From: Pseudobacter ginsenosidimutans
GTDB taxonomy: Bacteria; Bacteroidota; Bacteroidia; Chitinophagales; Chitinophagaceae
Assembly: GCF_007970185.1 (NCBI RefSeq)
Contig: NZ_CP042431.1
Span: forward strand, 7,671,342-7,735,341
DNA length: 64,000 nt
Direction of reading: 5' to 3'
Shown: piece by piece, positions 7,577-16,502 of the stretch
Position numbering within the stretch: the stretch's first letter is position 1
How the letters are laid out: every line of letters begins with the position of its first letter
Program-made: the position numbers and the translations under genes
The notes under the pieces: model-generated
The model's input: the letters and a program-made list of their open reading frames with translations, nothing else
Told to the model about the DNA's origin: nothing
Database searches by the model: none

Positions 7577-9334
7577 CTAGTTCCTGCTGAAATTGATACT
7601 GCTGAGGCGGAAGCCGCCTTCCTCCACGTAAAGGCGCAGTTGTTGCTTACCTTCTGACAGGTAAATATTGCCCGCGTGCACTTCCACCCACTCCCCTGCT
7701 TTACCTGCCATCGAAACCGGAAAAGACTTTGCCACGGTATTGCCATTCAGCAACAGCGAAGCTTTGGCGCCTTTTTTTTCTGAGCCTGCCAGCAAACGGA
7801 TAGTATAATTCCCGGCCTTCTCCACCTGCAATGTGTACTGCAGCCATTCTCCCTTTTCCGTATTACTGACAAAAACATTGTTCTTCCCTTTCTCGATATC
7901 TACACCATCATTCCTGTAAGTGTATCCCCGGTTACCCACGCTGTTCTTTCCGGTAGACACCCTGTAGTTGGCAGTGTCCATATCAAAATAGGCATGACCA
8001 TTCGAACCAATATCATAATCGGCCGCCAATATCTCCGCATGGCCATTGATGATATTCGCTGCAAAAGGAATGGTGGCATTGGAATGTGGTTGCCTGATCA
8101 TCGCATCCACCACATCCCTGTGAATGATATTATTATTGAACCGTGCAGCTGTAGCCAGTTGCTGCAATGCTTTCCAGGCTGTTGCAGCATTGGGTTGCTG
8201 TTTGGTTTTTCCATTCCAATAATTGAGTAATTGCTCGTATTCCGCACTGGAAGGGATCTCCAGCGGATTGTTGATACCGATCTTTTTCAGAGGCCACCAG
8301 GCCCAGCCGATATTGTGTTGTTCCAGCAAACGGATAGCCTCGGTGAACCAAACATTGGAATTCTCTCCCGTTTCACCCAGCCATACAGGCACCTGGTATT
8401 GGTCTCTTGTCTGAAGGATATGTTTGATGGCTTCATCATTGTTGTAATTCCAGTATTTGTGAAAGCTCAGTACCATGTTCTTGTCCCAGGGTGGTAGCAT
8501 GCCATTGTAATTATTTCCCCAGCCATTGCCTTCAATGATTATGATATGATTGGTATCAACTTCGCGGATCGCTTTTGTGATATCCACCAGCAATTCTTTC
8601 AGTGGACCATTCCCATTTTCCTGTAATCCATTTTTATCGTTTGGATCTTCGAATCCCCAGTTGGGTTCATTGATCACATCGTAGGCGGCGATCATCGGTT
8701 CATTCACATAACGCATTGCCAGCTCTTTCCAGAGGGCGATGGTTTTGTCGCGGTTGGCTTTCAGGTCCCATAGTGAGGGTTTGGTATCATCGCGGTCTGA
8801 AATATTGAGATCGTTGCCCTGTCCGCCGGGAGCGGCATGCAGGTCGAGGATGAGCCAGAGCTGATTGTCTTTACACCATTGCAGCAGGCTGTCCGTCATG
8901 GCAAATCCTTTGGTCAGCCATGTATTCTTTCCGGCAACAGGTTCCTTCTCAACAGGCAGGGTGTAAAGATCATAATGCATCGGAAGGCGGACGCTGTTGA
9001 ATCCCCAGGCCTTCATCGCTTCAATGTCTTCCCTTGTGGTATGATTGCTGAGCCAGGCTTCATAAAAGGCATTGGTCTTTTCTTCTCCAACCAGTTTTTG
9101 GATGCGCTCGCGGATCTTGTGTTGTTGTCCTTTTTCATTGATGCGAAGCATATAACCTTCCTGCAACATCCATCCGCCAAGGCCGATGCCGCGCAGCAAT
9201 ACATTTTCTCCGCGATCGTCCAGAATACGCGTACCGGATGTTTTCAGAAATCCCTGTGCTTTTGAGGAGCAGGCAAATCCGAAAAAAACGCTGACTAAAA
9301 TAACTAACCGGAGAAATAACCAAGAGTTCTTCAT
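7577..9334 (-). CDS. GH5-family glycoside hydrolase with C-terminal CBM6-like domain, secreted
   Basis: 585 residues from ATG 9334, which places the signal sequence (WLFLRLVILVSVFFGFACSS, cleavage near KAQ-G) at the N-terminus; an earlier in-frame start would put 22 polar residues in front. The GH5 (betaalpha)8 domain spans about 30-370. The acid/base Glu is in VINEPNWGF (about residue 223) and the nucleophile Glu in VWLGETGEN (about 321). LDLHAAPGGQ and the SFHKYWNY histidine are also typical. Residues about 430-585 form a beta-sandwich resembling CBM6/CBM35, ending IRLLAGSEKK...RLYVEEGG. The enzyme cleaves a beta-glycan such as a glucan or mannan outside the cytoplasm; the subfamily is uncertain. 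It is divergent from the membrane sensor at 9548, a candidate regulator. Confidence 0.88.
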   Translation of the reverse strand: MKNSWLFLRLVILVSVFFGFACSSKAQGFLKTSGTRILDDRGENVLLRGIGLGGWMLQEGYMLRINEKGQQHKIRERIQKLVGEEKTNAFYEAWLSNHTTREDIEAMKAWGFNSVRLPMHYDLYTLPVEKEPVAGKNTWLTKGFAMTDSLLQWCKDNQLWLILDLHAAPGGQGNDLNISDRDDTKPSLWDLKANRDKTIALWKELAMRYVNEPMIAAYDVINEPNWGFEDPNDKNGLQENGNGPLKELLVDITKAIREVDTNHIIIIEGNGWGNNYNGMLPPWDKNMVLSFHKYWNYNNDEAIKHILQTRDQYQVPVWLGETGENSNVWFTEAIRLLEQHNIGWAWWPLKKIGINNPLEIPSSAEYEQLLNYWNGKTKQQPNAATAWKALQQLATAARFNNNIIHRDVVDAMIRQPHSNATIPFAANIINGHAEILAADYDIGSNGHAYFDMDTANYRVSTGKNSVGNRGYTYRNDGVDIEKGKNNVFVSNTEKGEWLQYTLQVEKAGNYTIRLLAGSEKKGAKASLLLNGNTVAKSFPVSMAGKAGEWVEVHAGNIYLSEGKQQLRLYVEEGGFRLSSINFSRN

Positions 9335-9547
9335 ATGCTGATTGTGTGTTTCATCTGGCTCAAGTGACAGGGGGAATAAGGTTCTCCAATTGTACTCCAA
9401 ATTACTGGTCCCGGTACGCTTATAAGAATTTCCAACTACGCCATTATTACTACAGCTTTTTATTATGCATTGATTTTCAATAATCCACTTTTACACCGGC
9501 ACTACTTCAATTTATTTTTTGTATATTTTAGTACAAACGATTGCTCC

Positions 9548-12500
9548 ATGTGTAGACTGCTTATGGCGCTCGCCCTCCTTATCCCCTGCCGGTCCTTTGC
9601 CCAAAACACCATCGGTTTCCCGGATATTCTCAATTATACCAAACAGGAATATCAGGGAGGGGGGCAAAACTGGGACGCCACCACGGACCAACGGGGGATC
9701 ATGTACTTCGCCAACACGGAAGGACTGCTGGCTTTTGACGGCCATTACTGGAAAGTATATCCCATTCCCAACAATACAAGACTGAGATCTGTACTGGCCA
9801 CTGCAGACGGCCGCATTTATGTGGGCGCGCAGGACGAGTTCGGCTATTTCTATCCCGGCGCCAATGGTATCCTTCAATACCATTCTTTCAAACCGCTGCT
9901 GCCGCCTGATATGAAACAAATGGCTGATGTATGGGATATAGAAGAATACGATAATGCCATCTGGTTCAGAACAAACAATATGCTGTTCGAACTCAGGAAT
10001 AATACCTTCAAAACGCATGCAGCCCCTGCGGAATGGCGGAAAATGTATAAGACCGATAAAGGATTATATATTCAGGACTACAATGCCGGCCTGATCCAGT
10101 TCGAAAATGGAAAATGGAAAACGATCTGCGGAGACAGTGCATTGAAAAAAATGCTGGTGACTTCGCTGCATATCCATCCGGACGGAAAATTGATGATCGC
10201 CACGCTGAAGGATGGCCTCTTCCTCATCGATAAAGGACACCTGATCCCCTGGCAAACTGAAGCCGACAGTATCTTCCATTCCGGCAGGATCTTCTGTTCC
10301 ATCGTGCTCTCAGACCAGGAACTGGCCGTGGGCACCACTTCCAACGGCTGCTTCGTCATCAGCCGGCAAAATGGCCGCATCATCCAGCGCTTCAGTATGG
10401 AGCAGGGCATGCAGAACAATAACGTACTGCAGCTTTTCGCAGACAAACGAAAGAATATCTGGGTGGCGCTCGATAACGGCATCGACCTGATCCGTTACAA
10501 CACTTTCGTGAAACAGATCTACCCGCATAACAAAGACCAGCTCACCAGCTATGCTGCACAGGTATTCCATAATAAACTCTATATCGGTACCAGCGATGGC
10601 GTATATGCCACCACGTTGGACGGCTCTACGGATTTCAGTGCATCGCGCAGCAGTTTCAGCCTGGTGCCCAATACGAAAGGACAGGTATGGAGTTTTTCAG
10701 TAAGCGATGATCAACTCCTGCTCGGCCACCACGAAGGCGTGTTCCTGATCAAAGAAAATATTACACAGCCACTGATCCGCGACCAGGGCATCTGGCTCTA
10801 CCGGCAATACGCATCCTCCGGCAATACCAAAGATCTCCTGATCGGTGGTTACAGCGGGCTTTACAAAATGATGCAGACCGGCAGTGAATTCACGCAGCCC
10901 AAACATATCAAAGGGCTCCAGGAATCCATGCGCTTCATCACCATCGACCGCGATAATACAATCTGGTGCTCGCATCCCTATCGCGGCATCTATCGCATCC
11001 GGCTCATGGGCGATTCCCTGGAATACTCATTGCTCTCTGCCAAAGATGGCCTGCCCGCCGATTGTGAGAACTACGTGTTCTTCATTCGCAACCGTGTTGT
11101 AGTAGCCACCCAGCACGGATTGTACGAGTTCAATGCCAGCACCAGCCGCTTCCAGCAATCAGCCCTTCTCTTCGATATCTTTGGAGACATTCCCATACAG
11201 TTCCTCCGCGAAGATGCTTATGGCAATATCTGGTTCGTATCTCAGAAAGTGCCCGCCATTGTGGATTTTCACAAACCAACCAATTCGCAGCCTTACTCCG
11301 TGGTGTATTTCCCGGAACTGAAACACAGTATCGTCAATGGCTTTGAATTCATTTATCCTTACGATGAAGAAAATGTATTCTTTGCGGCAGAGAAAGCGCT
11401 CTATCATATCAATTACAAAAAATACCTGCGCCTGTCTTCTGTTCCCAGCGTTACGATCGGGAGAGTGAAAACCATCGGCAAGAACGATAGTCTTATCTTC
11501 GGCGGCTATTTCACCGGAAAGGATGGTCCGGCCACTCAACAGAGCAAGGACCAGATCATTTGCCTGCCAAACAAATACAACAATTTCCGGTTTGAATTCG
11601 CGTCCCCATCCTATGATCAGGGGAGCAATATCGAATACAGTTACCGGCTCAACGGATTCGACAAGGAATGGAGCAACTGGAATCCCAAACCGGAAAAGGA
11701 ATATACGAACCTGTCTCATGGCACTTACACTTTTGTTGTGAAGTCGAGAGACAACCTGGGCAATGAATCTGCGCCGGTTGAGTATTCCTTCATCATCTGG
11801 CCTGCATGGTACCAGACCTGGATCGCGAAGACAGTATATGTTGTGCTGTTCTTGATTTTCCTGTACCTGCTCTACAAAAGACAAAAAAGCAAATTCGCCA
11901 ACCAGCAGATCAAACATAAGAAAGAACAGGAGCACCTGATCTCACTGCATCAACTGGAACTGGAAAGGAATGAAAAGGAATTGATGCAGGTGCAAAATGA
12001 AAAACTGGAATCCGATGTGATGTTCAAGAACAGGGAGCTGGCCACTGTTACAATGCACCTGGTGGAAAGAGGGAAAGTATTATCGGAGATCAAGGAGAAA
12101 CTGGTACAGGCCATTACAAAACATGATCCCCCACTCAATATCGGCAATTTCAGAAAAGTGATGCGATTGCTTGAGGAAGCGGAGAACAAAGATGAGGACT
12201 GGGAACATTTTGCCCGGCATTTCGATGAAGTGCACAGCAATTATCTGAACTCTGTGAAGAAACATTTTCCATCACTCACCACCACTGACCTGAAATTGTG
12301 CGCTTATCTGCATATCAACCTCACGTCAAAGGAGATCGCACAACTGATGGGCATTTCCGTGAGAGGCGTGGAAACCAGCCGCTACCGCCTGCGAAGAAAG
12401 CTCAATATCCCCGGAGAAACATCGCTCAACAGCTTTTTGCTGGAAGCCATTGCGGCAGATCAGCATAGTAACGGGAATGGACATATGAACGGGAATGGAA

Positions 12501-12550
12501 ATGGCAACGGTATTGCAGTAAGGAACGGATCAGAACAGGAGGCATCCTGA
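9548..12550 (+). CDS. Membrane-bound propeller sensor with Y_Y_Y domain and LuxR-type HTH
   Basis: 1000 residues from ATG 9548, which starts a clean signal peptide (MCRLLMALALLIPCRSFAQ); a TTG 78 bases earlier is also in frame but less likely. Residues about 25-670 are Reg_prop/beta-propeller repeats like those of hybrid two-component sensors. A Y_Y_Y (triple tyrosine) domain follows at about 678-745 (YSYRLNGFDKEWSNW), then one membrane helix near 752-775 and a coiled coil at about 780-860. The C-terminus carries an HTH (about 905-955: LTTTDLKLCAYLHINLTSKE, VRGVETSRYRLRRKL). There is no kinase or receiver domain, so it acts as a one-component transmembrane regulator. The last 25 residues are a Gly/Asn-rich tail. 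The divergent GH5 gene is a likely target (inference). Confidence 0.88.
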   Translation: MCRLLMALALLIPCRSFAQNTIGFPDILNYTKQEYQGGGQNWDATTDQRGIMYFANTEGLLAFDGHYWKVYPIPNNTRLRSVLATADGRIYVGAQDEFGYFYPGANGILQYHSFKPLLPPDMKQMADVWDIEEYDNAIWFRTNNMLFELRNNTFKTHAAPAEWRKMYKTDKGLYIQDYNAGLIQFENGKWKTICGDSALKKMLVTSLHIHPDGKLMIATLKDGLFLIDKGHLIPWQTEADSIFHSGRIFCSIVLSDQELAVGTTSNGCFVISRQNGRIIQRFSMEQGMQNNNVLQLFADKRKNIWVALDNGIDLIRYNTFVKQIYPHNKDQLTSYAAQVFHNKLYIGTSDGVYATTLDGSTDFSASRSSFSLVPNTKGQVWSFSVSDDQLLLGHHEGVFLIKENITQPLIRDQGIWLYRQYASSGNTKDLLIGGYSGLYKMMQTGSEFTQPKHIKGLQESMRFITIDRDNTIWCSHPYRGIYRIRLMGDSLEYSLLSAKDGLPADCENYVFFIRNRVVVATQHGLYEFNASTSRFQQSALLFDIFGDIPIQFLREDAYGNIWFVSQKVPAIVDFHKPTNSQPYSVVYFPELKHSIVNGFEFIYPYDEENVFFAAEKALYHINYKKYLRLSSVPSVTIGRVKTIGKNDSLIFGGYFTGKDGPATQQSKDQIICLPNKYNNFRFEFASPSYDQGSNIEYSYRLNGFDKEWSNWNPKPEKEYTNLSHGTYTFVVKSRDNLGNESAPVEYSFIIWPAWYQTWIAKTVYVVLFLIFLYLLYKRQKSKFANQQIKHKKEQEHLISLHQLELERNEKELMQVQNEKLESDVMFKNRELATVTMHLVERGKVLSEIKEKLVQAITKHDPPLNIGNFRKVMRLLEEAENKDEDWEHFARHFDEVHSNYLNSVKKHFPSLTTTDLKLCAYLHINLTSKEIAQLMGISVRGVETSRYRLRRKLNIPGETSLNSFLLEAIAADQHSNGNGHMNGNGNGNGIAVRNGSEQEAS

Positions 12551-12565
12551 TCCGTTCACTCAATC

Positions 12566-12949
12566 CTATATTCCAGCTTTGGCAGCATAGGTTCCTTTGA
12601 ATTGAAGTAAGGCCATCAGTGCTACCCAGGCAGCAACTGCAATGATCAATACGATCCCGATGGTGGAAACAGTTCCCGCCAGCAGGAAGGCCGCAACGAT
12701 ACTGCCCAGCACCCAGAGCAGATCAAGGCTGGTGACCAGCATTACAGATCTCAGGCTGATGGGTTTGCGGGTGGCAACATACAATACAAACGCGGCAAAC
12801 AAAACCAGGAATACACCTGCTTCAACAAAGTACACAGTATCGCTGACGCCAAAGATACCTGCAGCCATTCCCGGAAAGAGGGCCAGGAGTAATCCGGTTG
12901 CTCCGGAACTGATCGCATTTACCAACAGGGTTGTTTTTAATGGTGACAT
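12566..12949 (-). CDS. Small four-helix membrane protein of unknown function
   Basis: 127 residues with four hydrophobic segments (about 9-32, 40-60, 69-92, 97-118). Short loops carry a few basic residues, as in RKPISLRS. I do not recognise a named family or any catalytic residue. It is divergent from the AraC regulator at 13083, with a -7 element on each side of the 133-bp gap, so the two are probably co-regulated and the membrane protein may be the regulator's target. It converges with the sensor gene 15 bases away. Confidence 0.7.
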   Translation of the reverse strand: MSPLKTTLLVNAISSGATGLLLALFPGMAAGIFGVSDTVYFVEAGVFLVLFAAFVLYVATRKPISLRSVMLVTSLDLLWVLGSIVAAFLLAGTVSTIGIVLIIAVAAWVALMALLQFKGTYAAKAGI

Positions 12950-12965
12950 ATGTTTTAATTTTCAA

Positions 12966-12973
12966 CAAAGCTA
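12966..12973 (-). promoter_or_regulatory. Putative -7 promoter element for the small membrane protein
   Basis: The minus strand reads TAGCTTTG, matching TAnnTTTG, with its end 17 bases before the ATG at 12949. No clear -33 TTTG lies at the expected distance. Confidence 0.45.
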
Positions 12974-13060
12974 CTCCGCCGTATGCGCCATGCGGGAGTC
13001 TTTACCCGCCAGTATTCTGCCATTTTCCGCCAGGATGATGGCAACGGAGGAAAGGCCCGC

Positions 13061-13068
13061 TATCTTTG
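13061..13068 (+). promoter_or_regulatory. Putative -7 promoter element for the AraC regulator
   Basis: TATCTTTG matches TAnnTTTG and ends 15 bases before the ATG at 13083, implying a leader of fewer than about ten bases. It supports choosing 13083 over in-frame starts far upstream. Confidence 0.45.
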
Positions 13069-13082
13069 AGAAAAATAAACAA

Positions 13083-14087
13083 ATGGAAAATTTCCAGAGA
13101 AGGTTCATACTGGCACTGCTGGGCTATGCTGTGTACAAGGGAGTGGATTCGCAAAGGCTCTGCGATCTGTCTGGCATCGATCTGAAAGAACTTCAGCTGG
13201 ATGCCGCCATCCGTTATGATGGCGCCACCATCAACAGTCTCTGGAAGAATGCCGCGCATCTCAGCAACGATCCGTTATTCGGACTGCATTTCGGTGAATC
13301 GATGCAGCTGGCAGCCCTCGGCATCATCGGGCAGATCGTACAAACCAGCAATACCGTAGAGGACGCACTTATGAATGCAGGCGCCATGACACCACTGATC
13401 ACAGATATCTTCGATATGAAACTCGATCGCGGCAAAACGCATTTCACTATTCTATTTTTGTACGATAAAACGAAAGCTGAAACCTGGCCATTTGCATTCA
13501 GGCATATGGCGGATTATCTTTCGGTGATCGTGGTACATGAAATGGATGGATTGCTATTGCAAAAGATAACGCCTGTTTCCGTACAACTCCCCTATCCGCT
13601 CAGCAATCAGCATGAATATGAAAGGATCCTGCGTTGCCCTGTACGGAAGAGCATTGACCTGCTGAGTATCGAACTGCATAACCGTTATCTCACAGAACCT
13701 GTACTCACGGCCAATTACGCCATTCAGCAGCATCTGCTGCAACAGATCAGTGTAGCTATGAAGGGAATGGAAAAAGACAGCAGCCTGCATACACGTATCT
13801 ACAATTACCTGCTCACTAACAGTTATCTCCAGCTGGTATCGCAGGAATCCGTGGCAGCCAATTTCAATATCAGCACCAGAAGCCTGCAACGTAAACTAAA
13901 AGAAGAAGGGATCACATACCTGGAGATAGTGGAGGAAGTAAGAAAAACACTGGCCATCAATTACCTAAGCAGCAAACAATACCAGGTAAAGGAAGTAGCG
14001 CATATCCTCGGATACAACGAGCTAAGCGCTTTTATCAGGGCTTTCAAACGCTGGACAAACAAAACACCTTCAGAGTTCATGGCCTGA
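13083..14087 (+). CDS. AraC family transcriptional regulator with arabinose-operon-type N-terminal domain
   Basis: 334 residues from ATG 13083. The open frame continues upstream to 12642, but that part overlaps the opposite-strand membrane gene and is not protein-like. Residues about 10-200 resemble the Arabinose_bd (PF12625) ligand domain found in OruR/ArgR-type AraC proteins (LFGLHFGESMQLAALGIIG). The C-terminal 100 residues contain two HTH motifs, ISTRSLQRKLKEEGITYLEI and VAHILGYNELSAFIRAFKRW, with the usual TPSEF end. It probably activates a nearby gene on binding a small ligand; the divergent membrane protein at 12566 is the best candidate. The ligand is unknown. Confidence 0.88.
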   Translation: MENFQRRFILALLGYAVYKGVDSQRLCDLSGIDLKELQLDAAIRYDGATINSLWKNAAHLSNDPLFGLHFGESMQLAALGIIGQIVQTSNTVEDALMNAGAMTPLITDIFDMKLDRGKTHFTILFLYDKTKAETWPFAFRHMADYLSVIVVHEMDGLLLQKITPVSVQLPYPLSNQHEYERILRCPVRKSIDLLSIELHNRYLTEPVLTANYAIQQHLLQQISVAMKGMEKDSSLHTRIYNYLLTNSYLQLVSQESVAANFNISTRSLQRKLKEEGITYLEIVEEVRKTLAINYLSSKQYQVKEVAHILGYNELSAFIRAFKRWTNKTPSEFMA

Positions 14088-14093
14088 CCATCT

Positions 14094-14690
14094 TTATACA
14101 GCTTCCATTCTTGCTGCAAACAATGCAGGACAGATCGCTTTCATACTTACAGGATCATCTTCCTCCCAATTGAAATTGATGGGCGCATATCCCTCGGAAG
14201 CATCGCGGAGCCTGTCTTCTATATGAGAGAAGATCGATTTCCCGGTCTTCCTTTCAAACGCATACACACATACATAACCGAAACCTTCGAACTCATATTC
14301 GTACTCATCCTGGTCTTCGCTGGTGAACTCCAGCAGCCTGTCTGGTTTTTCCAGTACAGAAAAGAAGGCTTCTTTACCCCTGGAGATCAGCCAGCACCTG
14401 AAAAATTCAAAACCATCATCGGAGCAGCCGCCATTGTTGATATAAGCAGCGCACCAGAGCTCGGACAAATAAGACCTCACCATCAATGATCCTGTGCGCA
14501 GATGAAATCCGATGATATCCTGCGGATACATCACTTTCAATCGGTTCACCAGGTATTCTTCCTGTTCTTCCTGACCATCTGTTTCTCTGAGCGAATCCTG
14601 GATGAGCTGCCAGTAAACCTGTTCATCCATCATCTGTCCTGACTTTTCCAATGCGTCGAGATTCATAAATTCAAATTGTAGTTGTATCAT
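14094..14690 (-). CDS. DUF4240 domain-containing protein
   Basis: 198 residues, acidic, without signal peptide or membrane helix. The core resembles DUF4240: a helix YWQLIQDSLRE near residues 26-36, then SELWCAAYINNGGCSDDGFE and FFRCWLISRGKEAFF at about 75-110, where the Trp, Gly-Gly and Asp-Phe-Arg-Trp-Leu-Ile pattern is the family hallmark. The family has no established function and often occurs near toxin-immunity or phage-defence genes in other genomes; no such partner is visible here. It converges with the AraC gene 6 bases away and has a TAnnTTTG element upstream. Confidence 0.75.
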   Translation of the reverse strand: MIQLQFEFMNLDALEKSGQMMDEQVYWQLIQDSLRETDGQEEQEEYLVNRLKVMYPQDIIGFHLRTGSLMVRSYLSELWCAAYINNGGCSDDGFEFFRCWLISRGKEAFFSVLEKPDRLLEFTSEDQDEYEYEFEGFGYVCVYAFERKTGKSIFSHIEDRLRDASEGYAPINFNWEEDDPVSMKAICPALFAARMEAV

Positions 14691-14703
14691 TTGTTAGGGC
14701 CGG

Positions 14704-14711
14704 CAAAAATA
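14704..14711 (-). promoter_or_regulatory. Putative -7 promoter element for the DUF4240 gene
   Basis: The minus strand reads TATTTTTG (TAnnTTTG) with its end 13 bases before the ATG at 14690. No -33 element is evident. Confidence 0.4.
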
Positions 14712-14754
14712 ACCAGGCAAATGATACAATGCAATACGATCCTCATATTGAGAA

Positions 14755-14790
14755 AAAAGAAATATCGGTTTGACAATTCCTATTTCTTTT
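14755..14790 (-). terminator. Weak AT-rich hairpin after the secreted VOC gene
   Basis: AAAAGAAATA (14755-14764) and TATTTCTTTT (14781-14790) are perfect 10-base arms. Read on the minus strand, the stem overlaps the stop codon of the VOC gene and runs into a T-rich stretch. The stem is AT-only, so terminator strength is doubtful. Confidence 0.3.
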
Positions 14791-15247
14791 CCGGCTCTTT
14801 ATAAGTCACCAGGTCGATACCGATACCGTTGGGATCTTCGATAGCAAAATGGCGATCGCCCCAGGGTTCATCGCGGAGTTCGATCTTTATTTTCACACCT
14901 TTCTTTTTGATCTCTTCGTACAGTTTATCTGCATCGGGCACTTCGATAGTGAGGTACATGCCCTGTCCCTGGAATGGTTTATGGAAAAGCGGTTGTTGGG
15001 AAGGGTGATTGGGCAGCAGAAAACTAAGGCCGGCCTGCCCTCCCGGCGAATTGAGCAACAGATAGAAATCATTCTCAAAAACCAGTTCAAAGCCCAGTGT
15101 TTTGATGTAGAAAGCCTTGCTTTCTGCCAGCTTTTTGGTAACGATCCCGGCATTCATTTTCATTTCGGGTTGTTTGGAGGGAGCTGTTTGCGCCATCATA
15201 TCTGAAGAAACAAATAAGATGAGCAGGATGCTGATTATCTTTTTCAT
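14780..15247 (-). CDS. Secreted VOC family protein
   Basis: 155 residues from ATG 15247, which begins the signal peptide KKIISILLILFVSSDMMAQ; a start 81 bases upstream is in frame but would bury it. The mature protein is one VOC module: MKMNAGIVTKKLAESKAFYI and LGFELVFENDFYLLL, then YLTIEVPDADKLYEEIKKKG and FAIEDPNGIGIDLVTY. The C-terminal Asp in GIDLV sits where metal-binding VOC enzymes carry a Glu or Gln ligand. Export is unusual for this mostly cytoplasmic family and suggests a periplasmic binding or detoxifying role (inference). Confidence 0.78.
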   Translation of the reverse strand: MKKIISILLILFVSSDMMAQTAPSKQPEMKMNAGIVTKKLAESKAFYIKTLGFELVFENDFYLLLNSPGGQAGLSFLLPNHPSQQPLFHKPFQGQGMYLTIEVPDADKLYEEIKKKGVKIKIELRDEPWGDRHFAIEDPNGIGIDLVTYKEPEKK

Positions 15248-15311
15248 ATTCCTATTTTTTGATAATGTAAAATTCAACATTCCTCCATCCGCAGGATTGT
15301 AAAAAACGGAC

Positions 15312-15342
15312 AAAAAAACTGCCGGCAATAATTGCCGGCAGT
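15312..15342 (-). terminator. Rho-independent terminator of the HSL-type hydrolase gene
   Basis: ACTGCCGGCAAT and ATTGCCGGCAGT form a near-continuous GC-rich stem at 15318-15342. On the minus strand it is followed by seven T residues (15318-15312). It lies 28 bases after the stop of the hydrolase gene at 15370. Confidence 0.75.
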
Positions 15343-15369
15343 GGAAGTATCAATTGGGTTTTTCAACTA

Positions 15370-16353
15370 TTATCGTAACGCATTTCTGAGCTCGGTGGCT
15401 GCCTGACGAAGCGCTGCCTGCACTGAAGGCACCTGCGCCAGGGGATTGAGAAGGCCGTAATCATGGATCTGTCCCTGTACCCTCAGCAATGTGGTGGGCA
15501 CACCTGCTTCATCCAGTTTTCTTGCGTATGCTTCGCCTTCATCGCGGAGCACATCGTTTTCGGCTGTCTGCACAATGGTGGGAGGCAGTCCTTTCAATTG
15601 TTCCAGGCTGGCCTGTAACGGTGATGCATAGATCTCTTTCCTGTTCTCTACCGGTGTATAGGCATCCCAGAACCATTTCATCATATTACGGGTCAGGAAC
15701 CTGTCTTCAGCAAACTGATGATAAGAAACTGTATCGAAGTTGGCGTCAGTTACAGGCCAGAACAATAGCTGCAATTTCAGATCAGGTCCTTTTTTGTTCT
15801 TGGCCATCAGGGCAATGGCTGCAGTCATATTTCCGCCAGCGCTGTTCCCAGCCACTGCCAGTCTGCTTCCATCTATATCGATCTCGTCGCCATTGGCAGC
15901 TGTCCATTTAAGCGCTGCATAGATCTCATTGAGGGCAGTAGGATATTTTGCTTCGGGAGAACGGCTGTACTCAACAAACACAGCGGCTACGCCGGAATAC
16001 ACTACCAGGTCTCTTACAAAACGTTTATGTGTGGGAAAATCGCCCAGCACCCAACCGCCACCGTGCGTGAAGATGAAAGCTGGCAGTTTACCCTGTATAC
16101 CAGCCGGACGAACAATAAAGATCTTTACATCCAGACCATCCTGTGTGATGATCCTTTCTGTGATATCAACGCCTGAATAATCCACTTCTACTGAAGCCTG
16201 TGCCCCTTCCAGCACTTTGCGCGCTTCTCCGGGTTGCATTTCTTCCATCGGTTTACCGCCGCCACTGTTGAGGGCTTTCAGAAAATTCCTTACATTTTTT
16301 TCAATAGCAGGATCAGTTGCTGCATCTGCGGGTTGAAAAGTATTGATTGACAT
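15370..16353 (-). CDS. Alpha/beta hydrolase, hormone-sensitive-lipase (HSL) family
   Basis: 327 residues, no signal peptide, so probably cytoplasmic. The HSL-family oxyanion motif is in FIFTHGGGWVLGD (about residue 95). The nucleophile Ser is in VAGNSAGGNM (about 168). The late acid and base are in VQTAENDVLRDEG and GQIHDYGLLNP. Such enzymes hydrolyse short-chain carboxyl esters. It is monocistronic, followed by a clear terminator and preceded by a 149-bp gap holding the terminator of the neighbouring gene. The natural substrate is unknown. Confidence 0.88.
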   Translation of the reverse strand: MSINTFQPADAATDPAIEKNVRNFLKALNSGGGKPMEEMQPGEARKVLEGAQASVEVDYSGVDITERIITQDGLDVKIFIVRPAGIQGKLPAFIFTHGGGWVLGDFPTHKRFVRDLVVYSGVAAVFVEYSRSPEAKYPTALNEIYAALKWTAANGDEIDIDGSRLAVAGNSAGGNMTAAIALMAKNKKGPDLKLQLLFWPVTDANFDTVSYHQFAEDRFLTRNMMKWFWDAYTPVENRKEIYASPLQASLEQLKGLPPTIVQTAENDVLRDEGEAYARKLDEAGVPTTLLRVQGQIHDYGLLNPLAQVPSVQAALRQAATELRNALR

Positions 16354-16443
16354 AAAAAAGTATTTTGAAATTGGTTAAGTAAAATGAATACGATGCCTGT
16401 GAACAAATCTGTTCATTATTTTCTGTGATCGAAAATTGAGGGA

Positions 16444-16490
16444 AAAAGGAAGGCGGCACTTGTGAGAGCCTTTAAAAAATCGTGCCGCCT
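16444..16490 (-). terminator. Terminator of the DinB/alpha-beta hydrolase operon
   Basis: AGGCGGCAC (16451-16459) pairs with GTGCCGCCT (16482-16490) across a 22-base loop. On the minus strand the stem is followed by a short run of five T. It begins 12 bases after the stop of the hydrolase gene at 16503. Confidence 0.6.
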
Positions 16491-16502
16491 GTTATAGGTA
16501 TG

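Noticed and set aside
9470-9547. TTG start 78 bases before the sensor ATG
   Set aside because: It would add 26 unconserved residues in front of a clean signal peptide.
11159-11935. A 258-codon open frame antisense to the sensor gene
   Set aside because: Shadow of the 9548-12550 coding sequence, with no start context or domain of its own.
12472-12525. Short Gly/Asn-coding repeats at the end of the sensor gene, considered as a phase-variable tract
   Set aside because: The repeats are irregular 6-base units in frame near the C-terminus; slippage by whole units would not change the reading frame.
12642-13082. Upstream extension of the AraC regulator frame
   Set aside because: It is antisense to the small membrane protein gene, has no conserved residues, and a TAnnTTTG promoter element lies just before the ATG at 13083.
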